From a virus, in the IMG/VR virus record IMGVR_UViG_3300042691_026848, positions 1-36,988 of that record: DNA of 36,988 bases; one strand, written 5' to 3'. The notes under the pieces were generated by a model. It worked only from the letters and a program-made list of their open reading frames with translations. It searched no databases and had not been told where the DNA came from. The first letter of the stretch is position 1, and every line of letters starts with the position of its first letter. Below are positions 23,605 to 30,341 of the stretch, in pieces. The position numbers and the translations under genes are program-made.

Positions 23605-24098
23605 TCCCGTTTTCCTTCCCTGAGAGCACGCTGCGCCATGGTCCAGCGCACAAACCACGTTGCGGTGTGCGGCTTGCCGGGGCGCCAGTTCCGCAAATAA
23701 TAATCCCATCCGGCGGCTGCGTCGGACGGTAGCGGCGACCGATCCGTAAACAACAGCAGCCGGGCAAACCCAACGGCTAAAGCGTCGTTTGTTTCGATCG
23801 CTTCGTGGATGTCATCGGCGACAAACGGCACGCCCAAGTTTCCGCACAACGCCAAGGCCGGCCCCGCGCTGACGGGGTGGCGCATCACGCCCCGCACGCC
23901 GCCGGCCTCAAACTGCCAGAAGCCCCGAGCGGGGCCGTTGTGCAGTTGTCTTCGGTGCTTCCAGCCGCTTTCTTGTCCCGCAATCGTCATCAGCATCTGA
24001 TGCGCGGCTGGCGTCCACGATATCCGCGCCGGGAAAAACGGACGGACTTTCGCAAGGGCCGGGGTGTATACGTTTGCTGCAAATTCTGTCGGGGTCAT
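23601..24098 (-). CDS. lysozyme/transglycosylase-like protein (endolysin candidate)
   Basis: 165 residues. Residues 33-65 (HQMLMTIAGQESGWKHRRQL, then GPARGFWQFE) match the lysozyme-like fold: Glu43 in GQESGW as catalytic acid and GxxGFWQFE as the active-site strand. The rest (ARLLLFTDRSPLP, then WDYYLRNWRPGK) fits small phage lysozyme-like proteins. It has no signal peptide, so export would need a holin such as 20877-21059. It is unusual that it lies in the leftward early-type cluster, not after the tail genes. A role in DNA entry or lysogenic conversion is the alternative. Confidence 0.55.
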   Translation of the reverse strand: MTPTEFAANVYTPALAKVRPFFPARISWTPAAHQMLMTIAGQESGWKHRRQLHNGPARGFWQFEAGGVRGVMRHPVSAGPALALCGNLGVPFVADDIHEAIETNDALAVGFARLLLFTDRSPLPSDAAAGWDYYLRNWRPGKPHTATWFVRWTMAQRALREGKRE

Positions 24099-24110
24099 CC
24101 CTCTACCCTC

Positions 24111-24446
24111 TTAAACGTCGTCGCCACGACCCACGGGTTGTCGTCCCACGATGGGCCGGTCATGTCCAAGCTCCGTAACTGCCCCACCACGACCTCGACG
24201 CGCCAATTTCTGATCTTTGGCTGACGTGCTATTCCTCCCCGGGGTTGTCGCCCGCTGCAACAAATCGCTCAACAATTCATTTTTCGCCTTCAAGCGACGC
24301 ACCTCGTTGCGAAGATCACGGATCGTGTCCAACGCTTGCCCATACACAACGGGCGACACATAGCCTTTGCCTTCGCGCTCATATTTAACGCGCAGATGGC
24401 GCTCCTCAATTTCGGCGCGTAAAGCGTCGGTGTCTGACCTGTTCAT
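24111..24446 (-). CDS. hypothetical coiled-coil protein
   Basis: 111 residues; ATG 24446 overlaps the upstream stop (ATGA). Residues ~8-65 are strongly helical with heptad spacing (ALRAEIEERHLRVKYEREG; ALDTIRDLRNEVRRLKAKNELLSDLLQRA), a coiled coil that may oligomerise. The remainder is basic and disordered (ARRGRGGAVTELGHDRPIVGRQPVGRGDDV). No family is recognised. It is one of a coupled run of small leftward genes with 4-base overlaps. Confidence 0.55.
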   Translation of the reverse strand: MNRSDTDALRAEIEERHLRVKYEREGKGYVSPVVYGQALDTIRDLRNEVRRLKAKNELLSDLLQRATTPGRNSTSAKDQKLARRGRGGAVTELGHDRPIVGRQPVGRGDDV

Positions 24447-24790
24447 CCCTCAACCCTCCGAACCGGAACCCGGAACACATACAACCCGCCGCGATGCGTG
24501 CTTTCCCAAAAATACATCAGCCGCCAATTGCCCGTGATAGCGTCCATCAAGTCTTCCATTCCAGACCATCCGCCGGTTGCGATGCGCAGTTCATAAACCG
24601 AGTGTTCTGCCTGCGGGAAAAAGTCCATCGTGACGCGACCATACCCAACCTTGCTGACCAAATCGGGCAGCGTCTCGCGCATCCACTGCGCGGCATCGGC
24701 CATCGCTGGGCGCGCGTCTCGGATGCTGGCCAGCCATTCGTCATGCGGGTAGCCGTATTCGTCCAACTCTAGCGTTGTCGGTAGGGTCAT
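24443..24790 (-). CDS. hypothetical 115-residue protein
   Basis: The ATG overlaps the previous stop by 4 bases, and its own stop overlaps the next gene. It has mixed alpha/beta sequence: an acidic N-terminus with EYGYPHDEWLASIRDARPAM, a central VGYGRVTMDFFPQAEHSVYELRIATGGWSGMEDLMDAITG and a final LYVFRVPVRRVEG strand. The aromatic-rich second half suggests a compact domain. No recognised family. The tight coupling means it is expressed with its neighbours. Confidence 0.6.
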   Translation of the reverse strand: MTLPTTLELDEYGYPHDEWLASIRDARPAMADAAQWMRETLPDLVSKVGYGRVTMDFFPQAEHSVYELRIATGGWSGMEDLMDAITGNWRLMYFWESTHRGGLYVFRVPVRRVEG

Positions 24791-25020
24791 CGCTCAACCT
24801 CCGTCACATCCCCATCCACAAAATCCGCCAACTCCGCCGGCACCGGCAGCAAGCACTTGACGACAAAGAACCGCGCCGAGGGGTCGATGTCGTAGCCCCA
24901 AAGCGTGTTGATCTGTTCCTCTTGCCAACGACGGTTAGCGTCGTATGATACTTCGTCACCGACGAAGACGTGACCGTTGGAGTCGATGGCAAGCATTACG
25001 TGGGCGGTTTTTTGTGTCAT
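24787..25020 (-). CDS. hypothetical 77-residue protein
   Basis: ATG 25020 follows a strong AGGAGG (GCAGGAGG, ~8 nt away). The protein is beta-rich (AHVMLAIDSNGHVFVGDEVSYDANRRW; FFVVKCLLPVPAELADFVDG) and acidic at the end. No family is recognised. It sits between a 34-residue micro-gene upstream and a 115-residue gene downstream and overlaps the latter by 4 bases. Confidence 0.6.
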   Translation of the reverse strand: MTQKTAHVMLAIDSNGHVFVGDEVSYDANRRWQEEQINTLWGYDIDPSARFFVVKCLLPVPAELADFVDGDVTEVER

Positions 25021-25023
25021 GGC

Positions 25024-25128
25024 TTAACCTCCTGCCCCGGCAATGCGGGCATGGGTTGCCAGTGGGTCGGTTGCAAACCAATGCCACCCCGAAACGCTCG
25101 GGTCCGGCGGCAATACCTTCTGTATCAT
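25024..25128 (-). CDS. micro-protein of 34 residues
   Basis: This very short frame starts at ATG 25128, overlapping the preceding gene's TGA (ATGA) with GAGG/GAGGG just upstream, and ends 3 bases before the next gene's ATG. The sequence begins MIQKVLPPDPSVSGWHWF, with a PPDP-x-GWHW pattern seen in small phage proteins. Its exact fit between two coupled genes is the main evidence that it is translated. Confidence 0.5.
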   Translation of the reverse strand: MIQKVLPPDPSVSGWHWFATDPLATHARIAGAGG

Positions 25129-25415
25129 ACCCTCACATCCTCAAACCGAATGCCCAACCGCTCGATAGCTAGGCAATGATCATGATCGTTGTCCCGATGG
25201 TCCGGGGCAGCCGGTCGCGTGTCCACCTTGGGCGGAACGTAGCGGGTGCGTTTGATCCCCAATTCGGCGGCGTGCTTGCGGATTTGGCGCTCTTTGTAGT
25301 GAAGCCCGTGTTCCCGCAGGATTTCCGTGATCACGTTGATGCTCGTGGCCGGGTAGTGTTCGCGCAGGATGTCCGCGTAAACACCGGTCGGGACGAAGCG
25401 GGCGGGGCCGGGCAT
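25125..25415 (-). CDS. hypothetical HTH-like protein
   Basis: 96 residues from ATG 25415, which overlaps the stop of the methylase gene by one base; the longer upstream frame would overlap the methylase heavily. Residues ~18-55 (LREHYPATSINVITEILREHGLHYKERQIRKHAAELGIKRT) have three helices with the spacing of a small helix-turn-helix, in which ERQIRKHAAELGIK is the likely recognition helix. The C-terminus is acidic and His-rich (DHRDNDHDHC). A transcription-factor or DNA-binding role is possible; no family is certain. Confidence 0.6.
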   Translation of the reverse strand: MPGPARFVPTGVYADILREHYPATSINVITEILREHGLHYKERQIRKHAAELGIKRTRYVPPKVDTRPAAPDHRDNDHDHCLAIERLGIRFEDVRV

Positions 25416-26404
25416 TATTGGGCCTCCTCTGCTACAGCCACGTCGAACAAACCGGGCTGATCTGCTGCCAAGCAATGCGGGGAAAACCATATCACCTCCC
25501 GTCCCGCGTTTTCGCGGCCACGACCATCTGACTGAGAACCGTATCCGCCGTGTGCTTTCCAACGATGCACGGACCAATCGGCGGGGAAGTCGTGTTCCCC
25601 GTCGTAGCCACAGACCGCAATGCGCATCAGTGGGTTGCCGCCGTTGGCAATGGCCCAGCGGACAACGTCATGGGCGACGGTTAGGCTTTCTTGGTTATAG
25701 ACAGTTTCACTTCTATCCGCATTGGCGCTGTATGGCGGGTCAAGGAATACCCCGGTCAGACCGTGCTTGTGCGTGACTGAATCCCCACAAACCCGCGACC
25801 AGTCACCGCACGCAACACGGACACGCCGCAGCCTTGCCGCCAACGCTTGCAACCACGATGGGACGTCTGCCTTTCTGTGCACACCCTGGCCGGCATTCCC
25901 AAGGTGGGGCCGTTGACGCGAGACACCCCGCCCCGCCTCAGCCCCACGCATCCACCCACTTTCGCCCCACGTCCACCCACCGTTGCCCGAGCACCAGCCC
26001 GAGCCGATCCATGAACAGAGACCCCAGCACCACCACCCCGCGACCTGCGCGTCATAAAAGAACGGGTCGCCGTCGCACCGTTCGATGCGTCGCGCTCCTT
26101 CGTTGATCAGCCACAGATGCCGCGCGGTCAGGTCGGTTTCGTTCACCGGCCAATCGACATGGCGCGCGACTGCCTCGGGATCGGCTGCAACCGCTCGCCA
26201 GAAGTTGGCAACGTAACGGTCCTTGTCGTTGACCGTTTCCGTTCCCGGAACGCCGGGCCGCGCCAGCAATACCGCGCCAGAGCCGAAAAACGGCTCGACG
26301 TAGTTTGTCACGTTGCCAAATCGTTGCCAAACGTCAGCAGCGACGCGCGACTTGCCGCCAAACCATGGGAACGGGGCTTGCAGTGGGGTCGCGGATGTCG
26401 TCAT
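25415..26404 (-). CDS. dam: DNA adenine N6-methyltransferase (D12 class)
   Basis: 329 residues. It has the three diagnostic motifs of class D12 adenine methyltransferases: PFPWFGGKS (motif X, residues 11-19), YVEPFFGSGAVLL (motif I, SAM binding, 35-47) and FLDPPY (motif IV, catalytic, 220-225), in the alpha-class order. A Trp/Gly-rich insertion (residues ~123-170, including the WCWGLCSWIGSGW run) lies where the target-recognition domain is expected and is unusual. It would methylate adenines in phage or host DNA, protecting against restriction or altering gene control. The sequence does not show its target. Confidence 0.9.
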   Translation of the reverse strand: MTTSATPLQAPFPWFGGKSRVAADVWQRFGNVTNYVEPFFGSGAVLLARPGVPGTETVNDKDRYVANFWRAVAADPEAVARHVDWPVNETDLTARHLWLINEGARRIERCDGDPFFYDAQVAGWWCWGLCSWIGSGWCSGNGGWTWGESGWMRGAEAGRGVSRQRPHLGNAGQGVHRKADVPSWLQALAARLRRVRVACGDWSRVCGDSVTHKHGLTGVFLDPPYSANADRSETVYNQESLTVAHDVVRWAIANGGNPLMRIAVCGYDGEHDFPADWSVHRWKAHGGYGSQSDGRGRENAGREVIWFSPHCLAADQPGLFDVAVAEEAQ

Positions 26405-26406
26405 GA

Positions 26407-26898
26407 TTAAGCCTTAATACCCATGCGGGCCATAAACTGCCGCGCGGTGTCTGCCATCGTCGGCGGTGCGGCGCTGTCCGTCACTTGTGGCAATGCCTTG
26501 TCGCGCGCCAGATGGGACAGCAGCGATAGTGCGCCTTGTTCTTGCATCAGGCGGCGCCGCGTCGCGTCGGACAGATCATTTGCGCCCATGACACCGGCCT
26601 GTATAGCCTTTGCGCCTCGTGACGCAGTGCGGCGAATGCGCTTGCGGGCCGTCTCCCCAATCGTGGGGATTTCCTCGGCCGGCAGCCGGCGGTAGCCCTG
26701 GGATCGGACGCTAGAAAAGACAATGCCTTGTTCCGATTGCAACTGTCGGGTCGCGGCATAGAGCATCCAGCGGTTTCGATTGATCGGCAGCCCGATGGCG
26801 TCGCTTATCGCTTCAAGCGTCACAATCTCGCCAACTGGGGTGGCCTGTAGCATGGCCTTCAGCTTGATGACTTCCGCTCGGGTTTCGGTGGCGATCAT
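26407..26898 (-). CDS. winged-helix-like protein preceded by a pentamer leader
   Basis: 163 residues from ATG 26898 (AGGA ~9 bases upstream). Residues ~20-75 look like a winged helix (GEIVTLEAISDAIGLPINR, RWMLYAATRQLQSEQGIVFSSVRSQGYRRLPAEE), followed by a basic RKRIRRTASRGAKAIQ and a helical C-terminus. It belongs to a widespread group of uncharacterised phage proteins often near recombination genes. Its leader is element A (26911-27126), directly before the ribosome-binding site. The gene is 2 bases upstream of the methylase. Confidence 0.65.
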   Translation of the reverse strand: MIATETRAEVIKLKAMLQATPVGEIVTLEAISDAIGLPINRNRWMLYAATRQLQSEQGIVFSSVRSQGYRRLPAEEIPTIGETARKRIRRTASRGAKAIQAGVMGANDLSDATRRRLMQEQGALSLLSHLARDKALPQVTDSAAPPTMADTARQFMARMGIKA

Positions 26899-26910
26899 AG
26901 GCTTGATCCT

Positions 26911-27126
26911 GTGTTGTGGTATGTCGTGGGGTGTTGTGTCGTACGGTGCAGTGATGTGGGGCGTCGTGAGTTGTCGTGTCGTGCTGGGTCTCCCAGGCCA
27001 AGCCCGGAGTCGTACTCCGGGAAGGGTCCGAGGGACCTGTTGTGTTGTGGTGTGGAGTGCCGTGCGGTGTCGTGGTGTGTAGTGGGGTGCTGTGTTGTGA
27101 TGTGCGGTGCGGTGTCGTGGTGTGCT
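26911..27126 (-). repeat. pentamer-hairpin-pentamer leader element A
   Basis: Read on the plus strand: 15 pentamers GTGNN (26911-26985; 11 exact GTG), a 51-bp core (26987-27037), then 17 uninterrupted GTGNN (27042-27126). The core has three triloop hairpins in a row: 26987-26999 (5-bp, one G-T pair), 27003-27021 (8-bp CCCGGAGT/ACTCCGGG) and 27025-27037 (5-bp GGTCC/GGACC), joined by AAG and AAG. The period of 5 rules out coding. The element lies in the leftward 5' leader of the 163-residue gene, so the RNA form would be CACNN arrays. Confidence 0.85.
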
Positions 27127-27129
27127 GCA

Positions 27130-27717
27130 TCATCCGCCGGACGTGGCGTCTTGCCAGTCCAGGCGGACAATCCTGAAACGCCCGTTAGTCCCGCCGTTCT
27201 GAGGACGGAACTGTCCAAGCCCGATGAACAGGCCGGCCTTTTCGAGCATGTCCGTCATCACCTGCCGCGTGATGATCGGGTCTATGACGTAGATTTGGAA
27301 CTCGGATCGCCATCCCGTGGGGATGATCGGGAACCGGCGCGCGACGCGCTTCCCGCTTCCTCGCACGCCGTCGGAATTGGCACTGATGACGATATGCCCG
27401 ACTGACTCGGGATCAATGTTGAGGCGTGGCGATTCCATTAGCATGATCCCAGCTTGGAATTTGGCGGTCCACGTCGCCTTGCCTTGCCCCGGGATTTGCT
27501 GCTTGGAGTATTTCGCCGCCGACACCAAAGCCTGATGGACCGCAACGGCGGGGATCACGATACTCTTGCCGTCGTCGCTTGTGTTCAGCTTGCTGCGCCA
27601 CGTCCTCATGTCGTAGGCGTCGGCCAGTTCGCCGGCCAGCTTCGGGTCAGAGTGCATCTTGCTCTGCGTCATCGGGGAAATTCCCTCAATGGCAACGGTG
27701 GCAATGGTTACGTCCAT
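27130..27717 (-). CDS. RAMP-like (Cas7/Cas5-type) phage protein of unknown function
   Basis: 195 residues, bracketed by elements A and B. The pattern resembles the RAMP fold (RRM-like, RNA-binding, as in Cas5/6/7): an opening strand (VTIATVAIEGISPMTQSK), then IVIPAVAVHQALVSAAKY (residues 53-70, compare RAMP IPGSSLKGAL), then RVARRFPIIPTGW, and a glycine-rich loop AGLFIGLGQFRPQNGGTNGRF (161-181). This family is common in tailed phages, but its function is not established as far as I know. The RAMP link is my inference from the motif order. A ssDNA-annealing accessory protein near RecT is the main alternative. Confidence 0.55.
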   Translation of the reverse strand: MDVTIATVAIEGISPMTQSKMHSDPKLAGELADAYDMRTWRSKLNTSDDGKSIVIPAVAVHQALVSAAKYSKQQIPGQGKATWTAKFQAGIMLMESPRLNIDPESVGHIVISANSDGVRGSGKRVARRFPIIPTGWRSEFQIYVIDPIITRQVMTDMLEKAGLFIGLGQFRPQNGGTNGRFRIVRLDWQDATSGG

Positions 27718-27722
27718 GGTGT

Positions 27723-27936
27723 GTCCTGTGTTGTGTTGTGGATTGCGGTGTCTTGTTGTGGCGTGGGGTGTAGTGTTGTGAAGTGGCGTCTTCCCTGGTC
27801 TCCCAGGCCAAGCCCGGAGTCGTACTCCGGGAAGGGTCCGAGGGACCTGTTGTGTAGTGTTGTGGAGTGCCGTGCGGTGCCGTGATGTGTAGTGAGGTGC
27901 TGTGTCGTGTTGTGTTGTGTTGTGAAGTGCCGTGAC
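27723..27936 (-). repeat. pentamer-hairpin-pentamer leader element B
   Basis: This is the second copy of the element: about 14-15 pentamers GTGNN (27723-27796, several degenerate), an identical 51-bp core (27797-27847) and 17 uninterrupted GTGNN (27852-27936). It lies in the 5' leader of the RAMP-like gene, ending ~6 bases before its ATG (27717). Against element A the right arm has 0 of 51 GTG bases changed but 17 of 34 NN bases changed. Confidence 0.85.
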
Positions 27937-27948
27937 GGAAACTCTGTT

Positions 27949-28276
27949 CTATCCCGGCGGCATTGCCTCTCCCGTCACCTCCAGGATCGGCTCAGGCGGC
28001 GGGACGTAGGCGCGGATCAGGGTGAGCGGGCGTTGCCCGACACGTTTAGCCGTTTCCCCGCATTCCAAACGAAGCCGATACTTTCCCCAGGATATACTTC
28101 TTGCTCGTAAATCCCCCACGCGCCGCCGCGTGTAACCCAAGCCGTCGCGACAACCTCCACCCACCCATCCGGCGGGCGCCGCTCGCCACGAAGCCGCAGG
28201 ATTTCGGCCCGCAGGACAGCGGACACGCTGCCGGACGGGCGGTTTCGGCTGTTGTCAGTGCTTCGTCGATTGTCAC
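27949..28276 (-). pseudogene. small gene apparently broken by two frameshifts
   Basis: Translation can start at GTG 28276 (overlapping the RecT stop, with GGAG 7 bases upstream) as MTIDEALTTAETARP, but coding-like sequence continues in a second frame (VLRAEILRLRGERRPP, then GWVEVVATAWVTRGG and YEQEVYPGESIGFVWNAGKR) and then a third (LTLIRAYVPPPEPILEVTGEAMPPG, stop 27949). Each step is a -1 shift in the same direction. The likely explanation is two single-base deletions or sequencing errors; programmed frameshifting is less likely because no slippery heptamer is visible. No family is recognised. Confidence 0.5.
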
Positions 28277-29121
28277 GGCACATCTCCATCAGGCCCCGGC
28301 CAGCCGTCACCGGCCGGCGCGGTCCGCTCCATCGCGGCGTTAAGCATGTCTTGCAGTTGCCGCCGTGGCCCGTCAGGCCAGCCGTCGAGAGCTTTCTGGA
28401 CGCGCGCATGGGCAATGATCGCGTCCACGTCGTCGGCAGTCATAGCGGCGTCCAGCGCGGCTTGCGTGGCCGTCAGAAACTTCTTAACGGTGTCGGCATT
28501 GTCCATCGTCAACACCGGCTCAACCGGCGCGGCGGGCGCCTCGGCAGTCGCTTCGATCGTCGGGCCAGAAAATGCGTCGGGCGGCGTGCCGTCCTCGGCC
28601 ATTTCCTCGCGTGAATAGACGCCAAGCATGACGGATGGAACCCACAGACGCGCCCACACCCGCGCACCGTGATAGGCAAGCTGTTGGTCGGGTTGCTTGG
28701 TCCACAGCGGGTTATCAGTGCGAGCATCGGCCCACCGGACGCGCACTTCGCGCGGGCCGTCGTCACCGACACGGCGGGCTGAAACGATGACCATACGATC
28801 GGGGCCGGCACCCTCGAACTTGTAATCCAGGTGCCCAATAATCGCGCCAGATGTTTGGACAGCCGCCGCGACAAGCTTGCCCTCGAACATCAACTTGCCT
28901 TTGATGACGCTGGTGCATTGCGCCACAGCAAACGGCGACATACCCCAACGCATCGCCTGTTCGATCACAAGCAGGCAATCGGCCGGCGCGTTTTGCAGGT
29001 GGCTGGGGACAAGCCGCCCCTTGGCCATGATTCCCGCCAACGCCATCGCCTGATCGAGATTCGCTGGCATCAGCGAATTAAGCGCCGGCACCGCCGGCCG
29101 GCTTTCGGTTATCGCGTTCAT
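28273..29121 (-). CDS. recT: RecT-family single-strand annealing protein
   Basis: 282 residues. The core matches phage RecT proteins: LDQAMALAGIMAKGRLVPSHLQNAPADCLLVIEQAMRWGMSPFAVAQCTSVIKGKLMFEGKLVAAAVQTSG, then LDYKFEG, VRWADARTDNPLW, QLAYHGARVWARLWVPSVMLGVYSREEM. The length and the acidic C-terminal extension are normal. It would anneal complementary single strands in phage recombination and replication. No partner exonuclease is seen adjacent. It overlaps the Gp157-like gene (ATGA) and the next gene (GTGA). Confidence 0.85.
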   Translation of the reverse strand: MNAITESRPAVPALNSLMPANLDQAMALAGIMAKGRLVPSHLQNAPADCLLVIEQAMRWGMSPFAVAQCTSVIKGKLMFEGKLVAAAVQTSGAIIGHLDYKFEGAGPDRMVIVSARRVGDDGPREVRVRWADARTDNPLWTKQPDQQLAYHGARVWARLWVPSVMLGVYSREEMAEDGTPPDAFSGPTIEATAEAPAAPVEPVLTMDNADTVKKFLTATQAALDAAMTADDVDAIIAHARVQKALDGWPDGPRRQLQDMLNAAMERTAPAGDGWPGPDGDVP

Positions 29122-29627
29122 GACGTCCTCACAGTTAGTGTGTCGATACCGTTGTTGAGCGTTGCGCCGGGCACATCCTCCCCAGCCTGTAGCGCGGCCA
29201 GGATTTCGCGCAGCCTGGGCTTGCGCTCGACCGCAACGAACGCATCGGGCAGAGCGTCAACGTCCAGTACCACAGCGCGGGGTTGGCCCGGCCGGATGCT
29301 GACGGTTAGGTCGGGAAACTGCACCTTGCGCTCCCCGAGTGCGTCCATCACGGCGAACGCCGTGGCCCGCGCCTCCGACGCTTGGCGCTGGTAGCGGGCC
29401 TTGCGATCCGCCATGCGCTTCTGCAACTCCGTCATCGCGTCGGCCGTTGCCTCGGCCAGCACAGCGTGGCGCAGCAGCCGCGCCAGTGCGTCGCGCACGT
29501 CGCCATTTTCGGGGCCGACAGCCTCAGAGATGTCCTCGGGTGACAGGCCGGCTTCGGCCATGCGGGCGCGGGCGGCTTGCAGGGTGGCAACGGCTTGTTC
29601 AAGCCGGAAGGCGGATGGTGCGGTCAT
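29118..29627 (-). CDS. Gp157-like phage protein
   Basis: 169 residues; the ATG overlaps the previous stop and its stop overlaps the RecT start. The pattern matches the siphovirus Gp157 family: a long N-terminal helix region (ATADAMTELQKRMADRKARYQRQASEARATAFAVMDALGE) followed by VQFPDLTVSIRPGQPRAVVLDVDALPDAFVAVERKP. Members are usually beside recT/erf-type genes, as here. Their role is not well defined; some reports link the family to phage resistance. The ~169-residue length is typical. Confidence 0.75.
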   Translation of the reverse strand: MTAPSAFRLEQAVATLQAARARMAEAGLSPEDISEAVGPENGDVRDALARLLRHAVLAEATADAMTELQKRMADRKARYQRQASEARATAFAVMDALGERKVQFPDLTVSIRPGQPRAVVLDVDALPDAFVAVERKPRLREILAALQAGEDVPGATLNNGIDTLTVRTS

Positions 29628-29893
29628 GACAGCGCCGCCTCAATCAAAGCCACGCGAGCCAGTGCGTCGCGGTTATTTGCCCAGTGGTCCCGCGCCTCGG
29701 CGACGGTGAACCAGCGGCACCCGGCGGCAATGCGCGGGCCGTCAGGGTGCGCGATGCCAACAAATCGGTAGCCGCGAGGGTCGGTGCCCGCGCAAATGGC
29801 GCCGATGGCGCCGCTCAGGTTCGCGCCGCTCAGGTCCGCGCGCAACCACAACTCGTGCAGCCGCAGCGCCTCGTTCAATTCGTCCTGGGTCAT
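29624..29893 (-). CDS. first gene of the leftward operon, hypothetical
   Basis: 89 residues from ATG 29893, preceded by AAGGAGGCGGCG. The frame is open 18 codons further, but this site has the good Shine-Dalgarno. It contains a short pentapeptide-like stretch (LRADLSGANLSGAIG, residues ~15-29) then YRFVGIAHPDGPRIAAGCRWFTVAEARDHWA, a module seen in small phage proteins adjoining pentapeptide repeats. It is the first gene after the left operator, so it should be the first repressed by CI. Its role is unknown. Confidence 0.6.
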   Translation of the reverse strand: MTQDELNEALRLHELWLRADLSGANLSGAIGAICAGTDPRGYRFVGIAHPDGPRIAAGCRWFTVAEARDHWANNRDALARVALIEAALS

Positions 29894-29919
29894 CGCCGCC
29901 TCCTTCGTGGTAAAGGCAT

Positions 29920-29936
29920 GCTTACCATAGGTAAGC
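29920..29936. promoter_or_regulatory. left operator 1 (perfect)
   Basis: GCTTACC-ATA-GGTAAGC is a perfect 7-3-7 inverted repeat, 27 bases from the start of the leftward operon's first gene. It is identical in both arms to the operator at 30401-30417, so the same repressor should bind both. Confidence 0.8.
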
Positions 29937-29954
29937 GACGCAGGCAAGCGAAAA

Positions 29955-29971
29955 GTTTACTCTAGGTAAGC
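29955..29971. promoter_or_regulatory. left operator 2 (imperfect)
   Basis: GTTTACT-CTA-GGTAAGC matches the operator in one full half-site and 5 of 7 positions in the other. Its centre is 35 bases from operator 1's centre. A further half-site GCTTACC lies at 29977-29983. Multiple operators at this spacing allow cooperative repression of the leftward promoter. Confidence 0.65.
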
Positions 29972-30011
29972 AATACGCTTACCGTCCATTTAGGGGGGAT
30001 GGGGTGCGTGC

Positions 30012-30341
30012 TTAGTCGGGGAGCGTCGCGGTCAAGCCGACCAGATCTCGAATCCCGCGCTTTTGCCGGTCCGTCAACGTCCGATACCGGCGGATCAAGG
30101 CGGCCTCATCGGGATTGGAAATCACAAGGCTGCCATCTTGAATCCTCTCATCTCCTAAGAGAAAGCGGATTGAGACCGACGTGACCGCCGCGACCCGTTG
30201 CAGGACGTCTCGGCCCGGTTTTTTTGTGTGGTTTTCCCACTGGCCGACTAGGCCGCGAGAGACGCCCACCGCTTTGGCTAGCTCTGTTTGAGACATACCC
30301 GCAGCGATCCGGGCTTGGCAAATCCGGTGTCCGATATCCAT
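30012..30341 (-). CDS. CI-like repressor (short form)
   Basis: 109 residues from ATG 30341; the frame is open beyond, but this is the natural start (MDIGHRICQARIAAGMSQTELAKAVGVSRGLVGQWENHTKKPGRDVLQRVAAVTSVSIRFLL). Residues 4-58 form a clear Xre-type helix-turn-helix. A C-terminal region with SNPDEAALIRRYRTLTDRQKRGIRDLVGL replaces the usual self-cleaving peptidase domain, so RecA-driven cleavage is not expected. It lies between two operator clusters, as lambda cI lies between OL and OR, but here it is read in the same direction as the left operon. It is the likely immunity repressor. Confidence 0.75.
   Translation of the reverse strand: MDIGHRICQARIAAGMSQTELAKAVGVSRGLVGQWENHTKKPGRDVLQRVAAVTSVSIRFLLGDERIQDGSLVISNPDEAALIRRYRTLTDRQKRGIRDLVGLTATLPD

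Noticed and set aside
26813-27218. His/Thr-rich open frames on the minus strand across the pentamer arrays
   Set aside because: They arise because a 5-base period cycles through all frames giving HHDT/TTPH peptides; no ribosome-binding site and the frame is not conserved between elements A and B.
26911-27936. CRISPR array
   Set aside because: The repeat unit is 5 bases, there are no spacers of 25-40 bases and no cas1/cas2; the elements are leaders, not arrays of spacers.
26911-27936. Diversity-generating retroelement target
   Set aside because: Variation is not adenine-directed and no reverse transcriptase gene is present.
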